DNA of 58,352 nt, from assembly GCA_017557185.1 (NCBI GenBank), contig JAFZAP010000060.1, forward strand, positions 1-58,352, in the 5' to 3' direction. Under the pieces are notes generated by a model. It made no database searches. It saw only the letters and a list, made by a program, of their open reading frames with translations, and was not told where the DNA came from. Source of the DNA: Prevotella sp. (GTDB lineage Bacteria > Bacteroidota > Bacteroidia > Bacteroidales > Bacteroidaceae). The number at the start of each line of letters is the position of its first letter. Position 1 is the first letter of the stretch. Below are positions 27,742-36,259 of the stretch, piece after piece. The position numbers were made by a program, and so were the translations under genes.

Positions 27742-29349
27742 ATGAAGAAACTATTATTAGGAGATGAGGCTATTGCCCAAGGAGCTCTCGATGCCGGCTT
27801 GAGTGGTGTCTATGCTTATCCGGGCACGCCTTCAACGGAGATTACCGAGTTTATTCAATTGTCACCGCTTGCCAAGGAGCGTGGCGTTCATAGCCGTTGG
27901 TCGACCAACGAGAAAACCGCTATGGAGGCTGCTCTCGGCATGTCGTTCATGGGCAAGCGTGCGCTGGTATGTATGAAGCATGTCGGACTGAATGTCTGTG
28001 CCGACCCGTTTGTCAACTCTGGTATGACGGGTGTCAACGGAGGACTGATCGTGCTTGTGGCTGACGACCCATCGATGCATTCATCGCAGGACGAGCAGGA
28101 TTCGCGCTTCTACGGAAAGTTCGCCATGCTGCCCACGTTCGAGCCGTCGAACCAGCAGGAGGCCTACGACATGATGGCTGTTGCCTTCGACTACTCCGAG
28201 CGCCAGAAGCTGCCCGTGCTCATGCGTGTCACCACCCGTATGGCCCACTCGCGTGCCGTCGTCCAGGTGAAGGAAGAGGCTCGCAAGGAGAACGACATGA
28301 ACTACAACGCCGAGGCCAAGAACTGGGTGCTCCTGCCAGCCAATGCCCGTCGCCGCAACGACTCGGTTACCGCCCAACAGGCCGTGCTCGAGGAAGATGC
28401 CGTTGCCTCTGTCTATAATCAGTATGTCGATGCTGCCGACCATTCGCTGGGCATTATTGCCATTGGTATCGGCTTCAACTATGTGTGCGAATGCTTCCCA
28501 ACGGGGTGTCCTTATCCCGTGTTGAAGATCTCCCAATATCCGCTTCCCAGGAAGTTGGTACGCCGCATGCTCGACGAGTGTGAGCACGTGCTCATCGTGG
28601 AGGAGGGCCAGCCTTTCATCGAGGATATCGTGCGTGGCGTGGCAGAGATGCCTAACGTCATGGGACGCCTGACTGGAGAACTCCCCCGCACGGGTGAGCT
28701 CAATCCCGACGTGGTGAAGAAAGCCCTCGGCATGAAGACAGGAGATAACTTCGCTCCTTGCGAAGACGTGGCTCCGCGTCCGCCGGCATTGTGTCAGGGA
28801 TGTGGCCATCGCGATGTCTACACCGCTCTCAACCAGGTGCTGCTTGAGTATGAGAACCCTCGTGTGTTCGGCGATATCGGCTGTTACACGCTTGGCTTCC
28901 TGCCACCCTATAAGGCCATTCACTCCTGTGTCGACATGGGAGCCAGCATCACGATGGCCAAGGGTGCTGCCGATGCCGGTCAATGGCCTTCGCTGGCTAT
29001 TATCGGCGACTCCACGTTCACCCACAGTGGCATGACGGGTCTTCTCGATGCCATCAACGAGAATGCCGACATTACCGTTATCATCAGCGACAATCTCACC
29101 ACAGGTATGACGGGCGGTCAGGATTCTGCCGGCACCAATAAGTTCGAGGCCATCTGCCGCGGACTCGGTTTGAGCGAAGAACATCTCCACGTGGTCGTGC
29201 CCCTGCCCAAGAACATGCCCGAGATCACTAGCATCCTGCGTCAGGAAATCAACTATCATGGCACCAGCGTCATCATCCCGCGCCGCGAGTGCATACAGAC
29301 CTTACAACGTCATCTGAAACAAAAAAGAGCACAGGAGGAAAAGAAATGA
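27742..29349 (+). CDS. iorA: Indolepyruvate ferredoxin oxidoreductase alpha subunit, no ferredoxin domain
   Basis: Thiamine-diphosphate enzyme that with IorB oxidatively decarboxylates aryl pyruvates (indolepyruvate, phenylpyruvate, hydroxyphenylpyruvate) to aryl-acetyl-CoA, passing electrons to ferredoxin. N-terminal GALDAGLSGVYAYPGTPSTE, cofactor-side CQGCGHRDVY (351-360), GDIGCYTLG, IIGDSTFTHSGMTG and the SDNLTTGMTGGQ metal/ThDP region are intact. The protein stops at residue 535 after IIPRRECIQTL. Archaeal IorA continues with a Cys-rich two-[4Fe-4S] ferredoxin-like domain, which is absent here. Overlaps iorB by ATGA. Confidence 0.92.
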   Translation: MKKLLLGDEAIAQGALDAGLSGVYAYPGTPSTEITEFIQLSPLAKERGVHSRWSTNEKTAMEAALGMSFMGKRALVCMKHVGLNVCADPFVNSGMTGVNGGLIVLVADDPSMHSSQDEQDSRFYGKFAMLPTFEPSNQQEAYDMMAVAFDYSERQKLPVLMRVTTRMAHSRAVVQVKEEARKENDMNYNAEAKNWVLLPANARRRNDSVTAQQAVLEEDAVASVYNQYVDAADHSLGIIAIGIGFNYVCECFPTGCPYPVLKISQYPLPRKLVRRMLDECEHVLIVEEGQPFIEDIVRGVAEMPNVMGRLTGELPRTGELNPDVVKKALGMKTGDNFAPCEDVAPRPPALCQGCGHRDVYTALNQVLLEYENPRVFGDIGCYTLGFLPPYKAIHSCVDMGASITMAKGAADAGQWPSLAIIGDSTFTHSGMTGLLDAINENADITVIISDNLTTGMTGGQDSAGTNKFEAICRGLGLSEEHLHVVVPLPKNMPEITSILRQEINYHGTSVIIPRRECIQTLQRHLKQKRAQEEKK

Positions 29350-29924
29350 AGACTGATATTATCCTTTGCGGCGTGGGAGGACAAGGCATCCTCTCCATCG
29401 CGACCATCATCGGCGAAGCAGCCATGAATGAGAACCTTTACATCAAGCAGGCTGAAGTGCACGGCATGAGTCAGCGTGGTGGCGATGTGCAGTCGAATCT
29501 GCGCATCAGCAGCGATCCTATCGCCAGCGACCTTATCGCCTTCGGTAGTGCCGATGTCATCATCAGCATGGAGCCGATGGAGGCTTTGCGCTACCTGCCT
29601 TATCTGAGCAAGGAAGGATGGATCATCACCTCAAGTAATCCTTTCAAGAATATTCCTAACTATCCTGATATGGAGGTCATTATGAGTGACCTGCAGAAGC
29701 TCAATCACGTCATCACGCTCGACCTCGAGCAGATGGCGAAGGACGGTGGCGTACCCCGTTCGGCCAACGTCATCCTGTTGGGTGCTGCCCAGAAGGCCCT
29801 CGGCATAGAGTATCAGAAGTTGGAGGATGCCATCCGCCGTGTCTTCGGGCGTAAGGGTGAAGCCGTTGTCGAAGCCAACATCAAGGCGCTCGCTCTCGGC
29901 AGGGCTGAAAGTGAAAAGAACTAG
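29346..29924 (+). CDS. iorB: Indolepyruvate ferredoxin oxidoreductase beta subunit
   Basis: About 192 residues from the ATG at 29346, which shares the iorA stop and follows a GGAGG-like sequence. Gamma-type pyruvate:ferredoxin oxidoreductase domain: ILCGVGGQGILS, EVHGMSQRGGDVQSNLRIS and ADVIISMEPMEALRYLPYL. Forms the heterodimer with IorA. The aminotransferase follows after 23 bases. Confidence 0.93.
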   Translation: MKTDIILCGVGGQGILSIATIIGEAAMNENLYIKQAEVHGMSQRGGDVQSNLRISSDPIASDLIAFGSADVIISMEPMEALRYLPYLSKEGWIITSSNPFKNIPNYPDMEVIMSDLQKLNHVITLDLEQMAKDGGVPRSANVILLGAAQKALGIEYQKLEDAIRRVFGRKGEAVVEANIKALALGRAESEKN

Positions 29925-29947
29925 AAACAAGAAACTGGAAAATAGTT

Positions 29948-31306
29948 ATGAAAACTCCTATCGATAAGGCGTTGGTTGACTCGCTGATTTCCCAGATGGG
30001 CATCCAGGACTTCGCCAAGGCCACCATTCGCGAGGTGAAGCAGGTGGCAGCCACCGCCGAGAAAGAGAGCGGCGTGGAGTATATCAAGATGGAGATGGGT
30101 ATACCGGGATTGCCTGCGTCACGTGTGGGCGTGGAGGCGCAGATCCGAGCTCTTCAGAACGGCATCGCCTCCCAATATCCTGATATTCAGGGCTATCCAG
30201 AACTGAAGAAGCAGGCCTCACGCTTCGTCAAGGCATTCATCGGCGTCGATATCAACGCCGAGGGCTGCGTGCCCGTCGTAGGCTCCATGCAGGGTGCCTT
30301 TGCCTCGTTCCTCACCTGCTCGCAAGCCGACAAGAAGAAGGACACCGTCCTCTTCATCGATCCCGGCTTCCCTGTGCAGAAGATGCAGCTGCAAGTGCAG
30401 GGCGTAGCGTATGAAACTTTCGACGTTTATGATTATCGCGGTGAGAAGCTTGGCCCGAAGATTGAGAGCTATCTGCAGAAAGGTAATATCTGTGCCATCA
30501 TCTATAGCAACCCCAACAATCCTTCGTGGGTGTGCCTGACGGAGGACGAGTTGCGCACGATTGGTGAGCTGGCTACGAAGTACGACACCATCATCATGGA
30601 GGACCTTGCCTACTTCGCGATGGATTTCCGCCACGACCTCAGCGTGCCCTTCCAGCCGCCTTATCAGCCGACAGTAGCCCGCTATACCGACAACTACATG
30701 TTGCTCATCTCAGGTTCGAAGGCCTTCAGCTATGCAGGCGAGCGTATTGCTGTGGTGTGCATCGGCGACAAGCTGTTCCATCGGCACTATCCCGACCTGG
30801 CAGCACGCTATGAGGGACTGCCCTTCGGACTCGTCTTCTCCACACGCATGCTCTACGCCCTCTCCTCCGGCACCAGTCATTCGGCACAGTTTGCGCTGGC
30901 CGAACTCTTCCGTGCCGCTTGCGACGGCGAGTACAATTTCCGTGATGAAGTGAAGGTGTATGGAGAGCGTGCCCACAGGCTGAAGGAGATTTTCTTGAAG
31001 CACGGCTTCTATGTGGTCTACGATCGCGACCTCGACCAGCCTGTTGCCGACGGATTCTATTTCACCATCGGCTATCCGGGCATGACGAGCGGCGAGTTGG
31101 CACGCGAGCTGATGTACTATGGCGTCTCTGCCATCTGCCTGATTACGACGGGCAGCCATCAGGAAGGCCTGCGTGTCTGCACATCGTTCATCCGCGACCA
31201 TCAGTACGAACAACTCGATGAGCGCATGGCCATCTTCGCAGCAAACAATCGCGATAAGGCAGAAAAGTTCTATTCTACGTGTAACGGACAGTCGTTCTTA
31301 CGATAG
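29948..31306 (+). CDS. Class I/II PLP-dependent aminotransferase
   Basis: 452 residues. Fold type I aminotransferase with SNPNNPSWVCL, DLAYFAMDFR and the PLP-lysine segment SGSKAFSYAGERIA (K258). The C-terminal Arg region is GLRVCTSFIR. Located directly after iorAB, it most likely makes the aryl-pyruvate substrates of IorAB from aromatic amino acids. Substrate choice is inferred from context. About 50 residues longer than typical AspC/TyrB enzymes. Confidence 0.88.
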   Translation: MKTPIDKALVDSLISQMGIQDFAKATIREVKQVAATAEKESGVEYIKMEMGIPGLPASRVGVEAQIRALQNGIASQYPDIQGYPELKKQASRFVKAFIGVDINAEGCVPVVGSMQGAFASFLTCSQADKKKDTVLFIDPGFPVQKMQLQVQGVAYETFDVYDYRGEKLGPKIESYLQKGNICAIIYSNPNNPSWVCLTEDELRTIGELATKYDTIIMEDLAYFAMDFRHDLSVPFQPPYQPTVARYTDNYMLLISGSKAFSYAGERIAVVCIGDKLFHRHYPDLAARYEGLPFGLVFSTRMLYALSSGTSHSAQFALAELFRAACDGEYNFRDEVKVYGERAHRLKEIFLKHGFYVVYDRDLDQPVADGFYFTIGYPGMTSGELARELMYYGVSAICLITTGSHQEGLRVCTSFIRDHQYEQLDERMAIFAANNRDKAEKFYSTCNGQSFLR

Positions 31307-31317
31307 CCGCTTGAGGT

Positions 31318-31343
31318 GAGGAAGGCAATCGGTTGCCTTCCTC
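31318..31343. terminator. Shared terminator hairpin of the convergent aminotransferase and acyl-CoA synthetase genes
   Basis: Perfect 11-base stem GAGGAAGGCAA/TTGCCTTCCTC with a TCGG loop, centred in the 48-base gap between the two stop codons. T-tracts are weak on both sides. Confidence 0.7.
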
Positions 31344-31354
31344 AACAGACCCCT

Positions 31355-33415
31355 TTATTTCTCCACCAGAATGCGGGCATCGACGGCGATGACGTCCTTC
31401 TCGTCGGCAAGGAGCGGGTTGATGTCCATCTCCTTGATTTCGGTGGCAAAGCGGAGTAGGGTGGAGAGCCGCACGATGATGTCGGCATAGCGCTGGCGGT
31501 TGATGCCTTGCTGTCCTCGTGTTCCCTTCAGGATCTTATAGCCTCTCAGCGATTTGATCATGCTCTCTGCCTCTGGGTAGGTGAGGGGTGCCAGACCGCT
31601 GGAGACATCCTTCAGCACCTCAACGAAGATACCGCCAAGACCACAGAGCACGACGTGGCCGAAACGTGGCTCATACTTCGCTCCGATAAAGAGCTCGGTA
31701 CCCTTGATCATCTTCTGCACCATCACCGCGGTAGCATCGGGAATCTCCATCATGCGGTTGAACTCGGCGGCAAGCACTTCCTTCGAGCGGATGTTGAGGG
31801 CTACGCCGCCCACATCACTCTTGTGCACAGGTCCGACCACTTTCGCTACGACGGGATACCCGCACTTCTCGGCGAACTTGATGATTTCTTTCATGTCGGC
31901 GCTCACGAACTCCGGAACGGTAGGTATGCCGGCACTTTCCAGCAGCTGGTGTACAAGGTCGGGCGAGATGTATCCGTTCTCGCTGATGCCGTCGATGATG
32001 CGTCGTATGCGAGGCACGTCAACACCCATGATGTGGATCTGCTGTTCGGCAGGTGCTGGTGTGTGCATGATTTGCGTCAGAGCCGTAGCAAGCGTCACTT
32101 CATCGGAGAAGTTCACATGTCCGCGCGACAGGAACTCCTGCACCTCTGGTCCTGCTGTGTTCACGCTGGGCAGGATGGGGAAGATAGGCTTCTTGCACTC
32201 CTGAATTTTCTTGTCAAGCACGTTGTAGGTCTCGTAGAGTTGCACGAGGCCCGGCGTGCCGAAGATCACCATGATGGCATCGATGTTGTCGAACTTGTTT
32301 TCGCAATAGTCGATGGCGATGCCAAGTTGTTCGGCCGTGCCCGTTGCTAGGATGTCGATGGGGTTGGCAACGCTTGAGCCGGGGAAGAGTTTCTCCTTCA
32401 GTTCGTCAGCCATCGGACCCGAGAGGGAAGGCACCTTCATGCCACCCTTCGAGAGGGCGTCGGTGAGCATCACACCAGGACCGCCGGCATGGGTGACGAT
32501 GGCTACGTTCTTACCCGTGAAGCGAGGCAGGGTGAAGATACAACCCACGGTGGTGAGCTCCTCACGCGAGAAGCAACGCACGATGCCTGCCTTGCGGAAC
32601 AAGGCCTCCACAGCCGAGTCGCTCGAGGCAATAGCCCCCGTGTGGCTGCTGGCTGCCCTGCTGCCTGCTGCCGACGAGCCCGCCTTGATGGCGGCGATGC
32701 GGCAACCCTTACGGATGAGCGATGTGGCATGATAGAGCAACTTGTCGGGGTCGGCGATATTCTCTATATAGAGCAACTTTACAAGTGAGTCGCGTTCGGG
32801 GTCGAAGTTCTCGTCCATGAATTCCAGGACGGTCTCTATGCCAATCTGCTTGCCGTTGCCGATGCTCCACACGCTATTGAAGGGCAGACCCTTCGTCACG
32901 GCACTCTCGAGGATGAACACGGCGGTGGCACCCGATCCGCTGATGAAATCTACGCCCTTCGGATTGAGCGAGGGGATGGGTTTCGTGAATACGGAGTGGT
33001 GGTAGCGGTTCAGCATACCGATGCAGTTCGGGCCGATGAGCGCACAGCCATACTGCTCGCAGGTGTCGAGAATCTGCTGTTCCAGCTTGGCACCCTCGTG
33101 GGTCTCCTCGCCAAAGCCTGCCGAGATGATGATGAATGCGCGTACCTCCTTCTCCTTGGCGAGAAAATCCACATACTGAGGACAGAACTTCGCTGCCACG
33201 ACAAGGATGGCGAGATCGGTGGGCGGCAGCTCCTTGGCATCGTGGAACACTTTCACGCCTTGCACCTCGTCTTCCTTCGGGTTGACGATGCGCAGCGTGC
33301 CCTTATAGCCGCCACTAATCAGATTGCGCACAACGGCGCCACCAGGTTTGTGAATGTTGTTTGAACCGCCTATGACGACGATACTCTCAGGTTGTAATAG
33401 TTGCTTGTTGATCAT
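31355..33415 (-). CDS. ADP-forming acetate/aryl-acetate--CoA ligase, fused alpha-beta
   Basis: 686-residue nucleoside-diphosphate-forming acyl-CoA synthetase: acyl-CoA + ADP + Pi gives acid + CoA + ATP. Domain order: CoA-binding Rossmann (SIVVIGGSNNIHKPGGAV, 11-28), succinyl-CoA-ligase-like domains with phospho-histidine H258 in SSHTGAIASSD, then a C-terminal ATP-grasp beta domain (about 460-686) with KVVGPVHKSDVGGVALNI. In archaea the alpha and beta parts are often separate; here they are fused. It converges on iorAB and the aminotransferase, fitting aryl-acetyl-CoA as substrate, although acetyl-CoA is possible. Own promoter box at 33457-33464. Confidence 0.9.
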   Translation of the reverse strand: MINKQLLQPESIVVIGGSNNIHKPGGAVVRNLISGGYKGTLRIVNPKEDEVQGVKVFHDAKELPPTDLAILVVAAKFCPQYVDFLAKEKEVRAFIIISAGFGEETHEGAKLEQQILDTCEQYGCALIGPNCIGMLNRYHHSVFTKPIPSLNPKGVDFISGSGATAVFILESAVTKGLPFNSVWSIGNGKQIGIETVLEFMDENFDPERDSLVKLLYIENIADPDKLLYHATSLIRKGCRIAAIKAGSSAAGSRAASSHTGAIASSDSAVEALFRKAGIVRCFSREELTTVGCIFTLPRFTGKNVAIVTHAGGPGVMLTDALSKGGMKVPSLSGPMADELKEKLFPGSSVANPIDILATGTAEQLGIAIDYCENKFDNIDAIMVIFGTPGLVQLYETYNVLDKKIQECKKPIFPILPSVNTAGPEVQEFLSRGHVNFSDEVTLATALTQIMHTPAPAEQQIHIMGVDVPRIRRIIDGISENGYISPDLVHQLLESAGIPTVPEFVSADMKEIIKFAEKCGYPVVAKVVGPVHKSDVGGVALNIRSKEVLAAEFNRMMEIPDATAVMVQKMIKGTELFIGAKYEPRFGHVVLCGLGGIFVEVLKDVSSGLAPLTYPEAESMIKSLRGYKILKGTRGQQGINRQRYADIIVRLSTLLRFATEIKEMDINPLLADEKDVIAVDARILVEK

Positions 33416-33456
33416 GGATTATTAAAACTTGATTCTTAATACTTCAATCTAAACTG

Positions 33457-33464
33457 CAAAGGTA
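33457..33464 (-). promoter_or_regulatory. Promoter -7 box of the ADP-forming acyl-CoA synthetase gene
   Basis: TACCTTTG on the minus strand (33464 down to 33457), 41 bases from the start codon. No clear -33 TTTG. Confidence 0.6.
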
Positions 33465-33555
33465 GTGTTTTTTTCTCATATAGCCTTATTTTTTCAGAAT
33501 ATTTTTGCACTTGCCCCGTCATCATGGCTCCTTTTAAATAATTATGAACAAGAAA

Positions 33556-33586
33556 CTTGCAGTTTGATACTTTTTTCGTAACTTTG
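33556..33586 (+). promoter_or_regulatory. Promoter of the helical-repeat protein gene
   Basis: CTTG at 33556-33559, 19 bases, TAACTTTG at 33579-33586, 55 bases before the ATG. Confidence 0.6.
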
Positions 33587-33641
33587 CAACGCATCTTCGT
33601 ACCCTGACATTCATTATATCAAGCAAACACAATTTGAATCG

Positions 33642-34160
33642 ATGATAACAACCGAGAGACTGAGAAAGACGTTCAGCGAGGGCGGAGCGCAGGAGATATA
33701 TCAGGACGTGAAGGCGACTGCCGACTTCCTGGGATTCGCCCGACAGTATGCGTTCAGCGAGGACTACCGCGTGGCAAGGAGCGCCCTGTGGGGACTCACC
33801 AAGGCCAGCCGTGAGGAATTATCGCAGCTGCAGCCGTTGCTCAACGAGTTTATCGAACAGGCCATGCACACCGACAACTCCTCCGTGAGGCGGCTGTCGC
33901 TGAACGTTATCGAACGCCTGGCGATGGAGGAGGACGACCTGCGTACCGACTTCCTCGATTTCTGCTTCGAGCACATGACCAACCCTGAGGAATTCCCCGG
34001 CATCCAATCGGTCTGCATGAAGCTCGCCTATCGTATGTGCAAGTTTTATCCAGAGCTCACCGACGAGCTCATCCGCACCCTGAAAGCTATGGAAGTGGAC
34101 TATTACAAACCCGCTGTGAAAGGCGTCAGAAACCGAATCCTCAGCGGGAAGCTGCGGTGA
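33642..34160 (+). CDS. Uncharacterised all-helical (HEAT/ARM-like) protein
   Basis: 172 residues, cytosolic (no signal or membrane segment). Predicted almost entirely helical, with paired amphipathic helices about 40 residues apart (VARSALWGLTKAS, SVRRLSLNVIERLA, PGIQSVCMKLAYRM, YYKPAVKGVRNRI). This resembles HEAT/ARM repeats used for protein or nucleic acid binding; DNA glycosylases of the AlkD type share the fold, but I see no catalytic signature. Own promoter; convergent with the wHTH-like gene at 34180. I do not recognise a named family. Confidence 0.6.
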   Translation: MITTERLRKTFSEGGAQEIYQDVKATADFLGFARQYAFSEDYRVARSALWGLTKASREELSQLQPLLNEFIEQAMHTDNSSVRRLSLNVIERLAMEEDDLRTDFLDFCFEHMTNPEEFPGIQSVCMKLAYRMCKFYPELTDELIRTLKAMEVDYYKPAVKGVRNRILSGKLR

Positions 34161-34179
34161 GAAACAACAAAACAACCTA

Positions 34180-34770
34180 TTACGTTTCCCAGATAACCAA
34201 TTCTCGTGGTAGGTTGATGACTTTCAGCCGTTCATACCAGATGCGCGACGAGCCCGCAAAGCGCTTCGTGGTGTGGCTGCTGATGATATAGTAGCTGGCG
34301 CTGTATTCGTCCATCAACTCCAGAAAAGCACGCTTGATGCGCGAACACTTCTCGTTGATGGCATTGTCGAGCGGGTCGATAAGTCGGCTGACGCTTTCCT
34401 CCACCTGTTGCCGGTCGACGCTGGCAGGCGAAACACGCAGGTAGTAGTCGAGTAGCTCCTGCCGATAATCGCCCAGACGCTTGAACTCTATACCCTCGGG
34501 ATGGGCCAGGAATAGCAGAAACACAGCCTTGTGGACGGGTTGCAGGACGACTTCCTTCTGCCCGTAGTCGAGCAAGAGCAGTCGGTGGTCTTTCGTGATG
34601 AGCAGACGGCTCAGCTTTCCGCGAGCGGCTTCGATGCGCAGCTGTTCCAGCAGAGGCACACCCAGCGCCTGCAGTATCAGGTCGTTCCTGTCCTGCAGCT
34701 GTAAAGCCGTCAGCAGTTGCTTCAATTCTGCTGCCAGCTCCTCGGGCGTCCTCTTCTGTTCTTCCATCAC
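34180..34770 (-). CDS. Uncharacterised protein with winged-helix-like C-terminal half
   Basis: 196 residues (start at 34770 or the next Met at 34767). N-terminal helical part (about 1-75), then KEVVLQPVHKAVFLLFLAHPEGIEFKRL-type sequence (here about 86-113), which looks like the start of a DNA-binding winged helix, followed by RLIDPLDNAINEKCSRIKRAF (about 127-147). No membrane segment. It begins 4 bases after the ftsZ stop and so is cotranscribed with ftsZ; a division-linked or regulatory role is only an inference. I recall similar Bacteroidetes-only proteins but no assigned function. Confidence 0.55.
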   Translation of the reverse strand: MMEEQKRTPEELAAELKQLLTALQLQDRNDLILQALGVPLLEQLRIEAARGKLSRLLITKDHRLLLLDYGQKEVVLQPVHKAVFLLFLAHPEGIEFKRLGDYRQELLDYYLRVSPASVDRQQVEESVSRLIDPLDNAINEKCSRIKRAFLELMDEYSASYYIISSHTTKRFAGSSRIWYERLKVINLPRELVIWET

Positions 34771-34774
34771 TCAA

Positions 34775-36151
34775 TCAATCGTCAAGCACCACCTCTGTCA
34801 CCTTCCGTTCCAGCCAGCGCTTCCAGCGTTCCACCATCGACACCGGTTTCTTGTCCTCCACAGGCTTCGGAGGCTTAGGCAACACAATCTCTTTCTCGTC
34901 CTTTTCGTCCTTCTCGATGTTTTCTGAATCACCGGTATTTTCGGAATCTTTGTTCTCTACGGACACATCAGCATCGTTGGACTGTTGTTCAGTTTCCTCC
35001 GTTTCGGGCACCTCTATCGTCAAGGGAGGTTCCTCCTGTTTCGTTACTTCGTCATTCTTCCTCAGCGGCTTGTAGAGTTTCGGAATCAGACTTTCGTAGT
35101 AGGCTGTGTCGTCAGCCAATCCTCTCTTCTCATCGCGTACTTCCTTTTCCTGCAAGTCGTCGTCGAGGTCGGCAGCCAGAATGATGACTTTGGCATCTTC
35201 GCCCAGCGAGTTGTCCTCGGCTGTTCCCCATATCACGTCGATGTTCGGGTCGAGCTGGTCGAAGAACTCGGCGATCTCCGATAGTTCCGGCACGAAGAAC
35301 GGAGCCTCCTTACTCGCGTAGATATTGAACAGGATGCGTTTTGCCTTGCCGATGTCGTTGCCATAGAGTAGGGGTGAGTCAAGTGCATCGATGATGGCGC
35401 GCTCCACACGCCGTTCGCCCGATGCCCGTCCGATGGCCATGATGGCACCGCCACCGTTGCGCATCGTCGTTTCCACGTCGCGGAAGTCAAGGTTGATGCT
35501 ACCCTCCGAGCTGATGGTGATGAGTTCCGAGATTCCCTTCACAGCATTCTTCAGAATGTCGTCAGCACGCTTCAGCGCCTCCTTTAGCGTCACTTGTGTG
35601 TCGTTATAGACATCACAGATGCGTTCGTTGTTCACGATGAGCATAGCATCGACATGCTTTCGCAACTCATCAACGCCGCGCAGGGCCTTCACAATCTTTC
35701 GCTTCTGCTCGAAGTAGAACGGAATCGTCACCACGCCGATGGTCAGGATGCCGCGGTCCTTTGCCACTTTTGCCACTACCGGAGCAGCACCTGTGCCCGT
35801 GCCACCGCCCATGCCAGCCGTCACGAACACCATCTTCGTACCGTCGTCGAGCAGGCGCTCAATGTCCTTGATATTGCTCTCAGCTTCCTTGCGACCTACT
35901 TCCGGGTTGGCACCGGCTCCCAAGCCCACCGTGCCCAGCTGCAGCTTCACGGGCACAGGCGACTTCGAGAGTGCAGCGCTATCGGTATTGCACACCGCGA
36001 ATGTCACACCCTCGATACCCTCGTCGTACATGTTGCCGACGGCATTTTGTCCGCCGCCACCCACGCCGATCACCTTGATGATATTTTGCGACTGGTCCTC
36101 TACAAAGCCGAAGTCCAGCACCGGCATCTTCTCATTTCTTGCTTCTTCCAT
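34775..36151 (-). CDS. ftsZ: Cell division GTPase FtsZ
   Basis: Tubulin-like GTPase that builds the division ring. 458 residues from the ATG at 36151; a longer in-frame start at 36298 would cross the promoter (36260-36290) and the hairpin repeats. Motifs: IIKVIGVGGGGQNAVGNM (T1), the tubulin signature GMGGGTGTG (113-121), and the catalytic T7 loop NLDFRD with D222 and D225 kept although the usual Ala is Arg224. After the core (about 335) comes a long acidic linker and a basic C-terminal peptide ERWKRWLERKVTEVVLDD, the expected place for FtsA or other tether binding. Unusually, ftsA and murC are not upstream. Confidence 0.95.
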   Translation of the reverse strand: MEEARNEKMPVLDFGFVEDQSQNIIKVIGVGGGGQNAVGNMYDEGIEGVTFAVCNTDSAALSKSPVPVKLQLGTVGLGAGANPEVGRKEAESNIKDIERLLDDGTKMVFVTAGMGGGTGTGAAPVVAKVAKDRGILTIGVVTIPFYFEQKRKIVKALRGVDELRKHVDAMLIVNNERICDVYNDTQVTLKEALKRADDILKNAVKGISELITISSEGSINLDFRDVETTMRNGGGAIMAIGRASGERRVERAIIDALDSPLLYGNDIGKAKRILFNIYASKEAPFFVPELSEIAEFFDQLDPNIDVIWGTAEDNSLGEDAKVIILAADLDDDLQEKEVRDEKRGLADDTAYYESLIPKLYKPLRKNDEVTKQEEPPLTIEVPETEETEQQSNDADVSVENKDSENTGDSENIEKDEKDEKEIVLPKPPKPVEDKKPVSMVERWKRWLERKVTEVVLDD

Positions 36152-36185
36152 ATTTTTAATTCGTGCCCTTATACTGCGATAAACC

Positions 36186-36242
36186 TTTTGAACTTCTTGA
36201 ACGGCCGCAGGCCATTGAACTTTTGAAACGCGCGAAGCGCTC
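36186..36242 (-). repeat. GC-rich mini-hairpins in the ftsZ leader
   Basis: Read on the minus strand: GCGCTTCGCGC, linker GTTTCAAAAGTTCAAT, GGCCTGCGGCC, linker GTTCAAGAAGTTCAAAAGG. The hairpins lie between the ftsZ promoter and start codon, so they are in the mRNA leader. The same elements occur upstream of the cyclophilin gene (42559-42660) in the same orientation relative to the gene. Confidence 0.85.
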
Positions 36243-36259
36243 TTGGCCAATTCTGTGTG

